Source of the DNA: Arachis hypogaea
Lineage: Eukaryota; Streptophyta; Magnoliopsida; Fabales; Fabaceae
DNA length: 64,000 bases
Reading direction: 5' to 3'
NCBI RefSeq assembly: GCF_003086295.3
Contig: NC_092044.1
Span: 3,808,843-3,872,842, forward strand
The position numbers were made by a program, and so were the translations under genes. Positions 34,790-46,584 of the stretch are shown one piece after another. Positions within the stretch are counted from its first letter, which is position 1, and every line of letters starts with the position of its first letter. A model generated the notes under the pieces. That model worked only from the letters and a program-made list of their open reading frames with translations. It was not told the DNA's origin and searched no databases.

Positions 34790-36738
34790 TCTCTCTCTGT
34801 TGTTTTAAGAAAATGTGAATGCTGCATGCCTAATTTGGTTTTATTTTGGATACACTTTAACAACCTGTGCTTCAATTTGTTTTGTTCCCGGTCCTATTTC
34901 CCTCAATTAGTATTGTTTCGAAGGGGGTTGTAAGTTGTAACATCAAGATAGAATGTTTGTAGGTCTGTGGAAATGCATGATGGGAGAACTTAGATACAAG
35001 TGTGGGTACACTTATTTGATTTATGCAGTTGCCAATGATGAATTTTTCACTTGCTTGATATTTGATTTTTTATTTTCTCCAGGTTCGGTATCTTGCTGTA
35101 TATGGTTCTTTTTATGTCTACTTGCTAGTATATTCTTAGGGAATTGCGTAGATTCTTTGAATTAGTTGTAACTCTGAATTCTTACCATTGCAATGATTAG
35201 ATATTCAAAGCAGCTGATGTGCCCATAGAGTGGGAAGAGCACTATGTAGGGACTGAAATTGACCCCAGAACACAGAGCTTTCTGACATGGGAAAGTTTGG
35301 AATCAGTTCGGCAAAATCGGGTTGGCTTGAAAGGGCCAATGGCCACCCCCATTGGAAAAGGCCATCGTTTGTTGAACCTTACCCTAAGAAAAGAACTTAA
35401 TTTGTATGCGAATGTTCGTCCCTGCTATAGCCTTCCTGGCTACAAAACTCGGTATGATAATGTAAATCTCATCACGATCCGCGAAAACACAGAAGGAGAG
35501 TACAGTGGTCTTGAACATCAGGTAAGCTTTACAACAGTTGATGTTAAATACTATCAACCATGTTCTGATTAATATATCTTTCAGTATTATTGTGTAACAG
35601 GTTGTGAGAGGTGTAGTAGAAAGTCTCAAAATCATTACACGCCAAGCAAGTTTAAGGGTCGCTGAGTATGCTTTTCACTATGCCAAAGAACATGGAAGAG
35701 AGAGGGTATCTGCTATTCACAAGGCCAACATTATGCAGAAGACTGATGGTCTTTTCCTCAAGGTCTATCGTTATGTTCAAATTACCTATAGATATCTATC
35801 TTATTTTATTTGTGAATCCTAATAGTAACCTTTTATTTTGAAATTTCTTTTAGTGCTGTCGCGAGGTTGCGGAGAAGTATCCTGATATAAAGTATGAGGA
35901 AGTTGTCATTGACAATTGCTGCATGATGGTATATTTGTGAACTTGGATTTAGGTGCAACTGTATTTGGAAACTCATTTTGAGTATTGAAAATGGAATTAC
36001 TCTCGTTCATTTTTATAATTTACAGCTTGTGAAGAATCCTGCTCTTTTTGATGTGCTAGTGATGCCAAACCTTTATGGTGACATTATTAGTGACCTTTGT
36101 GCTGGCTTGGTTGGGGGTTTGGGCTTGACACCAAGGTAATTTTTTGCACTTTGGTCAACAAAAGCTAGAAGTTACAATCTTATCATCTGATATCATTTCA
36201 TACACGTTTCAGCTGCAACATTGGTGAGGGAGGTATTGCACTAGCTGAGGCTGTACATGGTTCAGCACCTGATATTGCTGGAAAGGTAAGCTGCAAAGTT
36301 CTTTTTCAACCTTATATTATCTGTTGTGGATCTGTTCACCTTATCATCAACTTATTACAGAATATGGGATTTGAGTGCTTGTTTCATGAAAGTGCTCAAT
36401 ATCAGTTTGCCCTCTGTGATTTCATAAAACTAATTTGATCTTCTCTTTCTTCTTAAAAAAAATTGTGAATAGTAATTGTTGTCAATTTACTTCTGTGGTA
36501 GTGGTCATAAATATGTTCTAACCTAGGAAACTTTGTGCTTGTGTAGAATTTGGCAAATCCAACTGCTTTACTGCTGAGTGGTGTTTCAATGTTGCGCCAT
36601 TTGAATCTCCATGACAAAGCTGACCGAATTCAAAACGCCATCCTCAACACAATTGCAGAAGGGAAGTATCGAACTGCCGATCTTGGAGGCAAAGCAAAGA
36701 CAACCGAGTTCACCAAGGCAATTATTGATCATCTCTAA
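34334..36738 (+). CDS. IDH: NAD+-dependent isocitrate dehydrogenase, catalytic subunit, mitochondrial
   Basis: Mitochondrial TCA-cycle enzyme subunit: isocitrate + NAD+ to 2-oxoglutarate + CO2 + NADH, in a hetero-oligomer with regulatory subunits. Seven exons: 34334-34486, 35201-35521, 35601-35762, 35854-35928, 36026-36135, 36213-36285, 36547-36738. They total 1086 nt (361 aa), all in phase. The N-terminal ~28 residues ([16 protein letters not shown]) are an Arg/Ser-rich presequence. Then come [28 protein letters not shown], substrate-binding [60 protein letters not shown] and [17 protein letters not shown]. The sequence resembles the catalytic (Arabidopsis IDH5/6) rather than regulatory branch. 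This is the only intact copy of five IDH-derived stretches in the window. Intron 1 holds a long (TA)n tract. Confidence 0.95.
34735..34789. repeat. (TA)n microsatellite in IDH intron 1
   Basis: About 27 uninterrupted TA units followed by CTCTCTCT. Not present in the other IDH copies. Confidence 0.95.
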
Positions 36739-38577
36739 ATTATGCTCTTGAGTAGGCAAGGAATTGCTGCTAATTTTGTTTTCTGCTAATTTCCTATTTA
36801 TTTTTTCCCGGCTTTTTTTTCGAGGATTAGAATTACCTCATCATAATGGAAAAACTCATTTAAGGGTGTGACCTTATAACCACAAGGCATGGGCAAGCCT
36901 TTAATATTGGCTGCTTATGCAGTGTTTTGGACTTGAGAGGGTTGGAGTCTCTTACACTTCTAAAACGTACTTTGTCGGATAACCCTTCTTAGTCCATTTT
37001 AGTATTCTTTGTCAATAATATAGTTAAATAAATGAAGTACCATTAGTTTGTTTTTATATTTGTTTTGTCGTTTTCTCCCTATAATTGCTCCCATTATTTT
37101 AATCGGTATTTGCACAACCACCAATATAATGGTGAGAAAGACTGAAATACTAAGGCTTCGTTTATTTGAAGTGAAGTAGTTGGGAAATAGAGGAAGAAAA
37201 AGTTGCAAATTTTGATGTGTAATTAAGAAAGGAAAAATTTCTCTGTTTCTCTCCGATCAAACAAAGCTCAAGTGTCTAAGTCAATATCTTTTAGTTTTTT
37301 GCAATATTTCTTACTATCTTTGTTCTTGTAAAAATAAAAAAAGAATCTAAATACCCTAAAACTCCCACTTGGATCAAGGTAAGTTCTGGTCTCAATGTCG
37401 GAAAGTTCACGAGGAAATTTGACTATAAATGATGGATTTATGTTGCTGAAAATTTCGATATTTTTAATGTTAAAAAAGATTGTAGTTGTAGTAATAACTT
37501 GTAATTTTTGTGACATTAATAAGGTAAACAAAGATACACACTATTTTTCTATTGTGTTTCATGGATTACCAATTTGTCACGGAAAGATAAACGAACTTTC
37601 TACCATTCAACATTGCTAAAACATGATTCTGATAAAAGTTCATATTAATACTCAAGTATGAATATACATGTTAGAAGGGTATTATTGAGTCATTTATATA
37701 ATATAATATAGTCAATTATGTATAATGTAAGTAGTTTTAGCAGTTGATTAGAATATAAATAGTTTTAGCCGTTCAGAGATACAAAGAGGTAGAGTGAAAG
37801 ACTGAAAGGGACAAAACAAAAGCTGTTAGCCGTTGCATTGTTTTTGGAGGATTTTAAAATCTTTTGTGGAGCAAGGGTATGGTAATTCATTGAAATTTTA
37901 AATTAGAATAATTTTTAAATCAGTCCCTAAAATTTTTTAATTCTAACATTTTAGTCTCTCGAATTTTAAAATACATAAAATAATTTTCAATATTTATTTT
38001 CATTAGACAATATTTATATACGTATTTGTTAAGTGTTCACATGTATATTTTAGACAAATAAGTTCTTAGAATGAAATACAAAATAAACCTCAGAAAATTA
38101 AAAAAATTAAAAAATTTCTAAATCATTTTAAAATTTTCAAAATAGTTATCTGCAGGTGGTTTTAATTTACCATGAAACACTGCTCGAGGAAGTGTTAAAA
38201 AAATTAAACGTTGTGAAGACAATTTTTTAGAAAACAAAAATATACAAAAATATATATATTCGTACAGTACTTAATACTAATATCTATAACAGCTGGCTGG
38301 CTGCCATTCAGCAAATAAAATTTTTCTCAAGTTTTTTATTTGTTTTTTAATACATAGTGGAATTGGAGTTTAAAATCTAAACTAAAAAAAAAAAAAATAC
38401 ATACTCTAAGCAAACAACATTGTTAGTGCAATGCGAATCGCAAACACTTGAGCTTCCTTAATCCTTGTGCTTGAGAAAACCCAGTGATCTGAATACATTA
38501 CATCGATCTAGCTACAACAACTTCCCTCGACCCCTTTCATTCTTTTCTCATCATCTGCTGCACTTGATTTTTCAATC
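36739..38577. other. IDH 3' region and NLR upstream region
   Basis: The first ~300 bases are the IDH 3' UTR and flank, recurring after the other IDH copies (GAGTAGGCAAGGAATTGC, AACCACAAGGCATGGGCAAG). About 37060-37135 (CGTTTTCTCCCTATAATTGC) is shared with 46085-46140 and 57445-57505. The last ~140 bases (from ACATTGTTAGTGCAATGCGA) recur before the second NLR at 46430-46584. No separate gene seen. Confidence 0.6.
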
Positions 38578-41500
38578 ATGGCTGCAAAACTTGAAGGTGG
38601 GGCTTATCTCTCTTCTTTTGTTGATGCTGTTTTGGAGAAGCTGTCTCCAATACTTGAAGATGATGACTTTGTTCTCGAAGAAAAGGACTCTGCCCTGGAG
38701 TTGCTTGGAAGGTTGGAGAGAAGTCTATATGATGTTGGATCAGTGCTTGATGATGCTGAGCTGAAGCAGTTCAGTGACAAGAAAGTGAAGAAGTGGCTCG
38801 TTGATCTCCAAGATGCTTTGTATAAGGCTGATGACTTGCTGGATGAACTCTCCACTAAATCCGCCACTGCCACTCAAAGAGATCCAGGTAACTCTTCTCC
38901 CTGGTCTCACTATGTTGATTCATGTATTGAAGATAGTGCCATCAATGTCATGGAAAAAACAGTTACCACACTAGAGTCTGTGGTAAGACGAAAAGGTTAT
39001 CTTCGTCTTCTTCCGAAGGAGAGTGCCAAGATGGACATCTCGTCATGGAGAATTCCATCCACATCTCTTGTTGTAAGTTCTGACATATTTGGTCGGGACA
39101 AAGATAAGGAGAACATAATCAAATTGCTGTTAGATGATACCTGCGATGTTGAGTCACCTTTGACTGTGATCCCCATCGTTGGTATGGGCGGAATAGGCAA
39201 AACTACTTTGGCTCAACTGGTTTACAGTGATGCCAAAGTCGTGGGAAAATTTGACACTAGAGCATGGGTGTGTGTTGCTGAAAATCCTGACCCTGTTAAT
39301 GTTACAAAGACAATAATAGGGGCAATAGATTCTTGTCCGGGTAACATGGATAAGTTTGATTCACTTCGGAATAATTTGAAGGAAACGGATAATTTTGATT
39401 CACTTCAGACTAATTTGAAAGAAAAGTTGACAGGAAAGACATTCTTAGTTGTCTTAGATGATGTCTGGCATGATCGACGTGACATGTGGGAGGATTTTTT
39501 AAAACCTTTTCGTTTTGGGGATAATGGAAGTAAGATTCTTCTAACAACCCGTAATGAAAATGTTGCTTCTGTGTTCACGGCTAGTAATTTACATTATCGA
39601 CTTAGTTTATTGTTGATTGAAGATTGTTGGTCGATGTTTTTGAAGCATTCATCTATTTCTACTAATTCTAAACAATATGCAACTCTAGAACAAATTGGTA
39701 GAAAAATTGTTGAAAAATGTAAGGGGTTACCTTTGGCTGTGAAGACACTTGGGGGTTTATTGCGTAATAAGTTCAATAAAGGAGATTGGGAAAATATACT
39801 TGAAAGTGAAATGTGGGAACTCTCGGAAGATGACAGTAAGATTATTCCTGCATTAAGAGTTAGTTATCACTATCTTCCTTCCTATTTGAAGCGGTGTTTT
39901 GTTTATTGCTCATTATATCCTGAGGATTATGAATTTGACAAAGACGAATTAATTTTGCTATGGATTGCTGAAGATCTTTTACAACCAAAGGAAAACAACA
40001 CATTAGAAAAAATTGGTTGTGCATATTTTGATGAATTAGTTGCAAGATCATTCTTTCAACCTTCTAGTGCTAGTAGAAAGTTATTTGTAATGCATGATCT
40101 CATGCATGATCTAGCAAAGTTTTTTGCTGGAAAATTCTATTTCAATCTCAAAGAATTTGGCAATCGGCACATGATAGATAGCAAAATTCGACATTTGTCA
40201 TATTCCACAACATATGAGGATAACTTCAAGTTATTTCATGAGGACTTTAATGGAACAACACACATGAAAACATTTTTAAATTTTCCTTTGTTTCGCTTTC
40301 AAGCATCAATTACTATGGAAAGCGAGTTTTGGCTCTTGGGACAACAATCGGAGTGTTTAAGAGTTTTGTCATTTAAATACATTTTTCTAAAATCATTACC
40401 TGATTCGGTAGGTGAATTGATTTATTTGCGTTATTTGAATTTATCTTTCACACTTATCGAGACATTGTCCGAGTCAATATGTAAATTATACAATCTCCAA
40501 ACTTTGAAGTTGAGAAAATGTTTAAGGCTAAAGATGCTTCCGAGCTGCATGCAAGATCTTGTGAACCTTTGCCACCTTGATATTCGAGGTGCTTCTCGTC
40601 TGAAAGAGATGCCGAAGGGAATGAGCAAGTTAAAGAATCTAAACTTCTTAAGTGATTATATCGTCAGCGAGCAAGAAGAGAATGGGATGCGAGAATTGGG
40701 AACATTGGACAATCTTCATGGCTCATTTTGCATTTCCAAGTTGGAGAAAGTCAAGAATAGTGGTGAAGCTTTGGAGGCAAAGATGGGTAACAAAAAGCAC
40801 ATCAACACTTTAAAACTGAAATGGGTTCCAGATGGTGATGTTGATGATGTTGAAACCAAAAGAGATATACTTGACAAGTTGCAACCTCATGAAAACTTGA
40901 ATAAGTTATCAATTAAGGGTTATCCGGGTGAAAGACTCCCAGATTGGTTAGGCTTTTCTTGCTACTCCAATATGACCAAATTGAGTCTGCATTGTTGTAT
41001 GAATTGTTGTGAGCTTCCTTCACTGGGACAGTTATGCTCTTTACAGCATTTGGAGTTTTCTGATCTTGATGGGTTGGAGAAGATTGATTTAGAGTTTTAC
41101 AACAAAAATAATGGATCATTTCAACAGGAGACACCCTTCAAATCTCTCGAAACTCTGAAAATTGAGTATATGTATCGTTGGCGGGAGTGGCATTTTCCTG
41201 ATGAGTATGATGGTTTTCCTCAGCTTAGAATCCTTTCAATAAGAAACTGTCCTGTGTTAAGTGGAGATCTGCCCGCTCACCTTCCGGCTCTGGAGGAACT
41301 TACAATTGATAGATGTTCAGAGCTTGCATGTTCGCTGCCGATGGCTCCCAAGCTTCAGCAATTATATCTAGAGAGCTCTCCAGTTTTTACGATGAATGGT
41401 GAACCGCAGAAGGTAGTAATTTCAGAAACTCAGCTGGCGCAGTCTGTATTGGAGTGCCTGCCCCACATCCAACCGCCAAGTGTCCAATGTCTGGAAATCA

Positions 41501-42615
41501 AGGACTGTCGGTCAGTGATATCAATTTCAGCAGATTATTTGCCCTGTTCATTACAATATTTGAGAATATCTGACTGTTCAAAATTAACATTCTTAAATCA
41601 ACTGCAACACAAGTCTCTAAGGGAGATATATGTAGAAGGTTGTGATTCACTGAAGTTGCTTCCATTGGGGGACTTTCCAAATCTCAAGAAACTCATGATC
41701 AGTAAATGCCAAAGCATGGAATGTGTTGTGGTGCCACAGGCTCTTCTGAGTCTCCAATATTTAAGTATCTCAGAGTGTCCCAGTTTAGTATCCTTGCCGG
41801 CGCTAGGGTTGACTGTTTCCCAGCTAGAGGAGCTGCATATATGTGATTGCCCAGAAATCGATTGCTTTGCTGAGGCGTTCCTTCCACCAAGTTTGAAAAA
41901 ACTTGAAGTCACCAAGTGCCAAAAACTAGCAAGTTGGATAACATTCTTAAATCAACTGCAATACAAGTCTCTAAGGGAGATATATGTAGAGGGTTGTGAT
42001 TCACTGAAGTTGCTTCCATTGGGGGACTTTCCAAATCTCAAGAAACTCATGATCAGTAAATGCCAAAGCATGGAATGTGTTGTGGTGCCACAGGCTCTTC
42101 CGAGTCTCCAATATTTAAGTATCTCAGATTGTCCCAGTTTAGTATCCTTGCCGGTGCTAGGGTTGACTGTTCCCCAGCTAGAGGAGCTGCATATATGTGA
42201 TTGCCCAGAAATCGATTGCTTTGCTGAGGAGTTCCTCCCACCAAGTTTGAAAAAACTTGAAGTCACTAAGTGCCAAAAACTAGCAAGTTGGATAACATCA
42301 AAGGGTTTGCAGAATGAAGGCCTTACCCATCTTTGGCTTGGTCCATGCTTTGATGTAAAATCATTCCCAAGAGATGGTATCCTTCCTGCTTCTCTTGAGC
42401 GTCTTATATTGCACAAGTTTCCAAATCTGGAGACGCTTGACTGCAAGGGGCTTCACCATCTTACCTCCCTCAAAAGTTTAGCAATTACAGACTGTGAAAA
42501 GCTTGAGAATGTCACAGAAGAGCATTTGCTTCCCTCCATAGAACATATCTACATAGGGGAGGATTGTCCTCTGAGGTGGAAGCTAGCTAGAAGAGATGGA
42601 AGACCCACGGTTTAA
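38578..42615 (+). CDS. CC-NBS-LRR disease-resistance-type protein (RPP13-like 1 type)
   Basis: Single-exon, 1345 aa intracellular immune-receptor-type protein of the CNL class. Order: N-terminal coiled-coil domain (~1-150; DDAELKQFSDKKVKKWLVDL, ADDLLDEL). NB-ARC: P-loop GMGGIGKTT near residue 202, kinase-2 FLVVLDDVW near 288, RNBS-B KILLTTR, GLPL in CKGLPLAVKTLGGLL near 383, MHD in MHDLMHDLAKF near 504. Long LRR domain from ~560 to the end. All key motifs are intact, so it is likely functional. Odd points: a 39 bp in-frame tandem duplication before kinase-2 (39352-39429) and a 354 bp tandem duplication in the LRRs. A donor (TTACAG|GTAAGT) just after the stop suggests a 3' UTR intron. Start context matches the relative at 46585. 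Confidence 0.93.
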   Translation: MAAKLEGGAYLSSFVDAVLEKLSPILEDDDFVLEEKDSALELLGRLERSLYDVGSVLDDAELKQFSDKKVKKWLVDLQDALYKADDLLDELSTKSATATQRDPGNSSPWSHYVDSCIEDSAINVMEKTVTTLESVVRRKGYLRLLPKESAKMDISSWRIPSTSLVVSSDIFGRDKDKENIIKLLLDDTCDVESPLTVIPIVGMGGIGKTTLAQLVYSDAKVVGKFDTRAWVCVAENPDPVNVTKTIIGAIDSCPGNMDKFDSLRNNLKETDNFDSLQTNLKEKLTGKTFLVVLDDVWHDRRDMWEDFLKPFRFGDNGSKILLTTRNENVASVFTASNLHYRLSLLLIEDCWSMFLKHSSISTNSKQYATLEQIGRKIVEKCKGLPLAVKTLGGLLRNKFNKGDWENILESEMWELSEDDSKIIPALRVSYHYLPSYLKRCFVYCSLYPEDYEFDKDELILLWIAEDLLQPKENNTLEKIGCAYFDELVARSFFQPSSASRKLFVMHDLMHDLAKFFAGKFYFNLKEFGNRHMIDSKIRHLSYSTTYEDNFKLFHEDFNGTTHMKTFLNFPLFRFQASITMESEFWLLGQQSECLRVLSFKYIFLKSLPDSVGELIYLRYLNLSFTLIETLSESICKLYNLQTLKLRKCLRLKMLPSCMQDLVNLCHLDIRGASRLKEMPKGMSKLKNLNFLSDYIVSEQEENGMRELGTLDNLHGSFCISKLEKVKNSGEALEAKMGNKKHINTLKLKWVPDGDVDDVETKRDILDKLQPHENLNKLSIKGYPGERLPDWLGFSCYSNMTKLSLHCCMNCCELPSLGQLCSLQHLEFSDLDGLEKIDLEFYNKNNGSFQQETPFKSLETLKIEYMYRWREWHFPDEYDGFPQLRILSIRNCPVLSGDLPAHLPALEELTIDRCSELACSLPMAPKLQQLYLESSPVFTMNGEPQKVVISETQLAQSVLECLPHIQPPSVQCLEIKDCRSVISISADYLPCSLQYLRISDCSKLTFLNQLQHKSLREIYVEGCDSLKLLPLGDFPNLKKLMISKCQSMECVVVPQALLSLQYLSISECPSLVSLPALGLTVSQLEELHICDCPEIDCFAEAFLPPSLKKLEVTKCQKLASWITFLNQLQYKSLREIYVEGCDSLKLLPLGDFPNLKKLMISKCQSMECVVVPQALPSLQYLSISDCPSLVSLPVLGLTVPQLEELHICDCPEIDCFAEEFLPPSLKKLEVTKCQKLASWITSKGLQNEGLTHLWLGPCFDVKSFPRDGILPASLERLILHKFPNLETLDCKGLHHLTSLKSLAITDCEKLENVTEEHLLPSIEHIYIGEDCPLRWKLARRDGRPTV
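41587..42294 (+). repeat. 354 bp tandem duplication inside the LRR domain
   Basis: Two adjoining near-identical units (41587-41940 and 41941-42294), both opening ACATTCTTAAATCAACTGCA. Each encodes 118 residues running from TFLNQLQ through VEGCDSLKLLPLGDFPNLKK to CQKLASWI. They preserve frame and add about five leucine-rich repeats. Confidence 0.95.
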
Positions 42616-43082
42616 TTCGTTACAGGTAAGTGATTTTGCTCTAATGTTCCCTAAACTCAGTGCTCTCTAATTACAATGCTAATTCTTTGGATCAACCATT
42701 TTCATTCCCTTGTTAATACACCAACACGATGTTCATTGAATAGATTATTTTGCTTTATTTGTGAAAGTCATTTCAATTAGCAAGAAAAAAGGCTTACTTT
42801 TCTTATGCCATTGAATTGTAATTTTAAAGATTTTCTTTTATAATTCTGTCATCTTGAACACTTAAGAGATAAGTTGTAGATTTTGAAAGTGTTTCAACCT
42901 ATTATAATATTTATGAAAGTATATTTTTAATTTATCTTAATTTATCTGCGTGCTCATCTTCCAGCTTCAATATCTTGCTATATATGGTTCTTATTACATC
43001 TACTTGTTAGTATATTCTTAGGGAATTGAATAGTTTCTTTGAATTAGTTGTAACTCTGAATTCTTACCATGGCAATGATTAG

Positions 43083-44549
43083 ATATTCAAAGCAGCTGAT
43101 GTGCCCATAGAGTGGGAAGAGCACTATGTAGGGACTGAAATTGACCCTAGAACACAGAGCTTTCTGACATGGGAAAGTTTGGAATCAATTTGACAAATCC
43201 GGGTTGGCTTAAAAGGGCCAATGGCCACCGCCATTGGTAAAGGGCATCATTCACTGTATGCAAATTTTCGTCCCTGCTATAGCCTTCCTAGCTGCAAAAA
43301 CACAGGAGAGTATAGTGGGCCTGAATATCAGGTAAGCTTTACAACAGTTGATATTAGATACTATCAAAAGAAGTTCTGATATTATATCTTTCAGTATTAT
43401 TGTGTAACAGGTTGTGAGAGGTGTGGTAGAAAGTCTCAAAATCATTACACGCCAAGCAAATTTACGGGTGGCTGAGTATGCTTTTCACTATACCAAAGAA
43501 CATGGAAGAGAGAGGGTATCTGCTATTCACAAGGCCAACATTATGCAGAAGACTGAAGGTCTTTTCCTCAAGGTCTATCATTACCATCCAATTACCTATA
43601 AATATCTATCTAATTTTATTTGTGAATCTAATAGTAACCTTCTATTTTGAAATTTGTTTTAGGGCAGTCGTGAGGTTGCAGAGAAAAGTACCCTGAGATA
43701 AAATATGAGGAAGTTGTCATCGACAATTGCTGCATGATGGTATATTTGTGAACTTGGATTTAGGGTGCAATTGTATTTGGAAATTCATTTTGAGTATTGA
43801 AAATGGAATTACTCTCATTCATTTTTATAATCTACAGCTTCTGAAAAATCCTGCTCTTTTTGCTGTCTAGTGGTGTCAAACCTTTATGGTAACATTATTA
43901 GTGACCTTTGTGCTGGCTTGGTTGGGGGTTTGGGTTTGACAGCAAGGTAAATTTTGCAATTTGGTCAACAAATTCTAGAAGTTACAATCTTATCATCTGA
44001 CATCATTTCATACATGTTTCAGCTGCAAGATTGGTGAGGGAGGTATTGCATTAGCTGAGGCTGTACCTGGTTCAGCACCTGATATTGCTGGAAAGGTAAG
44101 CTGCAAAGTTCTTTCTCAACCTTATATTATCTGTTATCGATCGGTTCACCTTATCATCAACTTATTACAGAATATGGGATTTGAATGCATGTTTCATGAA
44201 GGTGCTCAAGATCAGTATGCCCTCTCTGATTTCATAAAACTAATTTGATCTTCTCTTTCTTTGAAAAACAAAATTGTGAATAGTAATTGTTGTCAATTTA
44301 CTTCTCTGGTATTGGTCACAAACATGTTCTAACCTATGAAACTTTGTGCTTGTGTAGAATTCGGCAAATCCAACTACTTTACTGCTGAGTGGTGTTTCAA
44401 TATTGCGCCATTTGAATCTCCATGACAAACCGGACCAAATTCAAAATGCCATCCTGGACACAATTGCAGAAGGGAAGTACCGAACTGCTGATCTTGGAGG
44501 TAAAGCAAAGACAACCGAGTTCACCAATGCAATTATTTATCATCTCTAA
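43083..44549 (+). pseudogene. NAD-isocitrate dehydrogenase pseudogene (exons 2-7)
   Basis: Exon-intron layout of the intact gene is kept: exon 2 43083-43331, exon 3 43411-43572, exon 4 43663-43739, exon 5 43838-43946, exon 6 44023-44095, exon 7 44358-44549. The end of intron 1 precedes it from about 42950. Exon 1 is absent. Lesions: a TGA in exon 2 after LESI, internal deletions in exon 2 (249 against 321 bases), +2 bases in exon 4, -1 base in exon 5, and substitutions such as SCNIG to SCKIG. Introns confirm a genomic duplication, not a processed copy. Confidence 0.92.
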
Positions 44550-46584
44550 ATATGTTCTTGAGTAGGCAAGGAATTGCTGCTAATTTTGTTTTCTGTTAAT
44601 TTCCTATTTAGTTTTCCCTGGCTTTTTTTCAAGGAGTAGGATTACCTCAGCAGTCAGCATAATGGGAAAACTCATGTAATGGTGTGACCTTACAACCACA
44701 AGGCATGGGCAAGCCTTAAAATATTCACTCCCCATGCAGTGTTATGTCCTTGAGAGGGTTGGAGTCTTTTACACTTCTAAAATGCTTTTGATTGATAACC
44801 CTCTATTCTATTTTTATTCTATTTTACTATTCATTCATCTTTCTTGACTCTGCCTGTATGATTTTTGTTTTTATCTCCAAAACCATATGTTTGACTATGT
44901 ATATACTTGATCCAAATCATGATAAACCAAATGGGAAAACAAACTCCCGAGTTTCTGTTGTTGGAAGTACGTGGATCACTAGCTATTTGCAAGGCAAAAA
45001 GGTGAAGGAAGATGATTGTTTTTGCTGGAACAATGAGACAATAGCTCTTTTTCCCTTTTTTAATTAATGATAAAAGTTTGATCATTTTTACACTTAAGTT
45101 TATAATTGGGAAAATTATTCGTTAGCAACATTTGGATATGGTCCTCTTTCTCTATCTTGATAGTGGGATTTGTCCTCTTTGTTATTCTTTTTTATATTAA
45201 AATTAATCTTGCTGATTAAATTGTATTAAGAATCAGGATAATATATGTTCTCTTTATCAATTAAAACAACATTGTATATTTGTATTGGAACCAAGAACCA
45301 ACTAAAAAAGAGAGAATAAAGTTGGTCTTTGAACCCAAAAACTTCAAGATACAAATATGCATGAGGCACGCCAAGGGGCTGCTTTCTGTAACAGCATGCC
45401 AAGGGGCTGCTTTCTGTAGCCAAATTCATGATCACGGTTCTGCAACTATTAATTTATTCGAGCCAAATTTGTAACCGTAGCGAAACATTCCTTTACCTCG
45501 GTCACAAGTCACAGCATCAATCATGTATGGTCTTTTGCAGTATTGTTTGTTCTACCATTTTGCTTTCTCTTTTTAATGTAAGTGATGTTAACTGCTGCAA
45601 TATCTACTAGAAGCACAAAAATTGGATCAACAGATTCTAGCGTATAAATATCTGCATTGTTTTCCTTGCTTTTTATCCTTTGCCTGTTTGTCACAAGGAT
45701 CAGATTCACATAGATTTGGGTTTTGTACCAATGAATGAGGCTATTCAGTTTCATATCATCTGTCTCACAAAGTATTTGAGCTCCTTATTTTCTACACATT
45801 CTGTTCCATATTTTACTGCACTAGTTAGTTCCCTCTCTGCACTTGACAGCGCCTCTAAATCAAGTTTGAGGGCAGCAAAATCTTTTTCAGGTACCTTTTT
45901 AAACTAACTACCAATGTAAAGCTTGTCTTCTATGTTAAGGCTTGTAGCCTCTAGCCATATTTTAACTTCTAAGTCTCATATTATGACTTATGAGATATTT
46001 TACCCTAAAATATATAAAACATTAGTCTCTGTATAGCACAAAAATCAATCAAGAGAACCATCCATGTTTCTACACCTTTTTTGGTCTTTTTCTCCCTATA
46101 ATTACTCCCATTATTTTAAGCGGTATTTGCACAACCACCAATATAGTATGATAGTATTATTTGTTACTATGAGATCTGTCAAAACAACTCAGCACCCACT
46201 AATCAAATTAATTTTGAGGAAGACTAACTCAGTATCTTTAATTTGTTGCTTAGTTTTGGAAGGATTTTAAATTCTTGTATGTGGAGGCTGGAGCCAAGGT
46301 ATCACAAATCATTCAAGTCAACGAATGCTGTATGTTTTATTATTTACTGAATTATTATTTTATCTACAAGTGGTTTCAGTTTAATTATTATACAGGTTTC
46401 AGCACTATACAAATATATTACTAAGCAACGAGCATGGTTAGTGCACTGCAAACGGCAAACACTTGAGATTCCTTGTGCTTTTAGAAACCCAGAGATCTGA
46501 ATACATTACATCGATCTACCTACAACAACTTCCCTCAACCCCCTTCATTCTTTTCTCATCATCTTCTGCACTTGATTTTCAATC
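44550..46584. other. spacer between IDH pseudogene and second NLR
   Basis: Contains the IDH 3' flank, a short direct repeat (GCCAAGGGGCTGCTTTCTGTA at 45369-45389 and 45402-45422 approximately), a degenerate transit-peptide-like exon at 45770-45890, and the shared NLR upstream sequence from about 46430. Open frames around 44792-45067 show no recognisable family. Confidence 0.55.
45770..45890 (+). pseudogene. relic first exon, plastid-transit-peptide-like (ATG lost)
   Basis: Parallel to 57110-57215. It retains the codons for DSASKSSLRAAKSFS and a donor (TTTTCAG|GTACC), but the position of the ATG in the other copy reads AAG. Product unknown. Confidence 0.45.

Noticed and set aside
29888..36738. 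Idea that MIOX, G6PDH and IDH form a metabolic gene cluster
   Set aside because: They act in different compartments and pathways, are spaced by repeats, and nothing indicates co-regulation.
37395..37619. Plus-strand 74-codon frame before the NLR
   Set aside because: AT-rich, no motif, no homologous counterpart in the duplicated spacers.
38604..42446. Several minus-strand frames within the NLR gene
   Set aside because: Antisense shadows of a long coding exon; the two similar 105- and 164-codon frames only reflect the 354 bp duplication.
44240..44428. Minus-strand frame resembling the N-terminus of the second PPR gene
   Set aside because: Just the antisense of IDH exon 7; no PPR sequence follows, so not a gene.
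44792..45067. Plus-strand 91-codon frame
   Set aside because: Overlaps an equally long antisense frame; low-complexity, no family.
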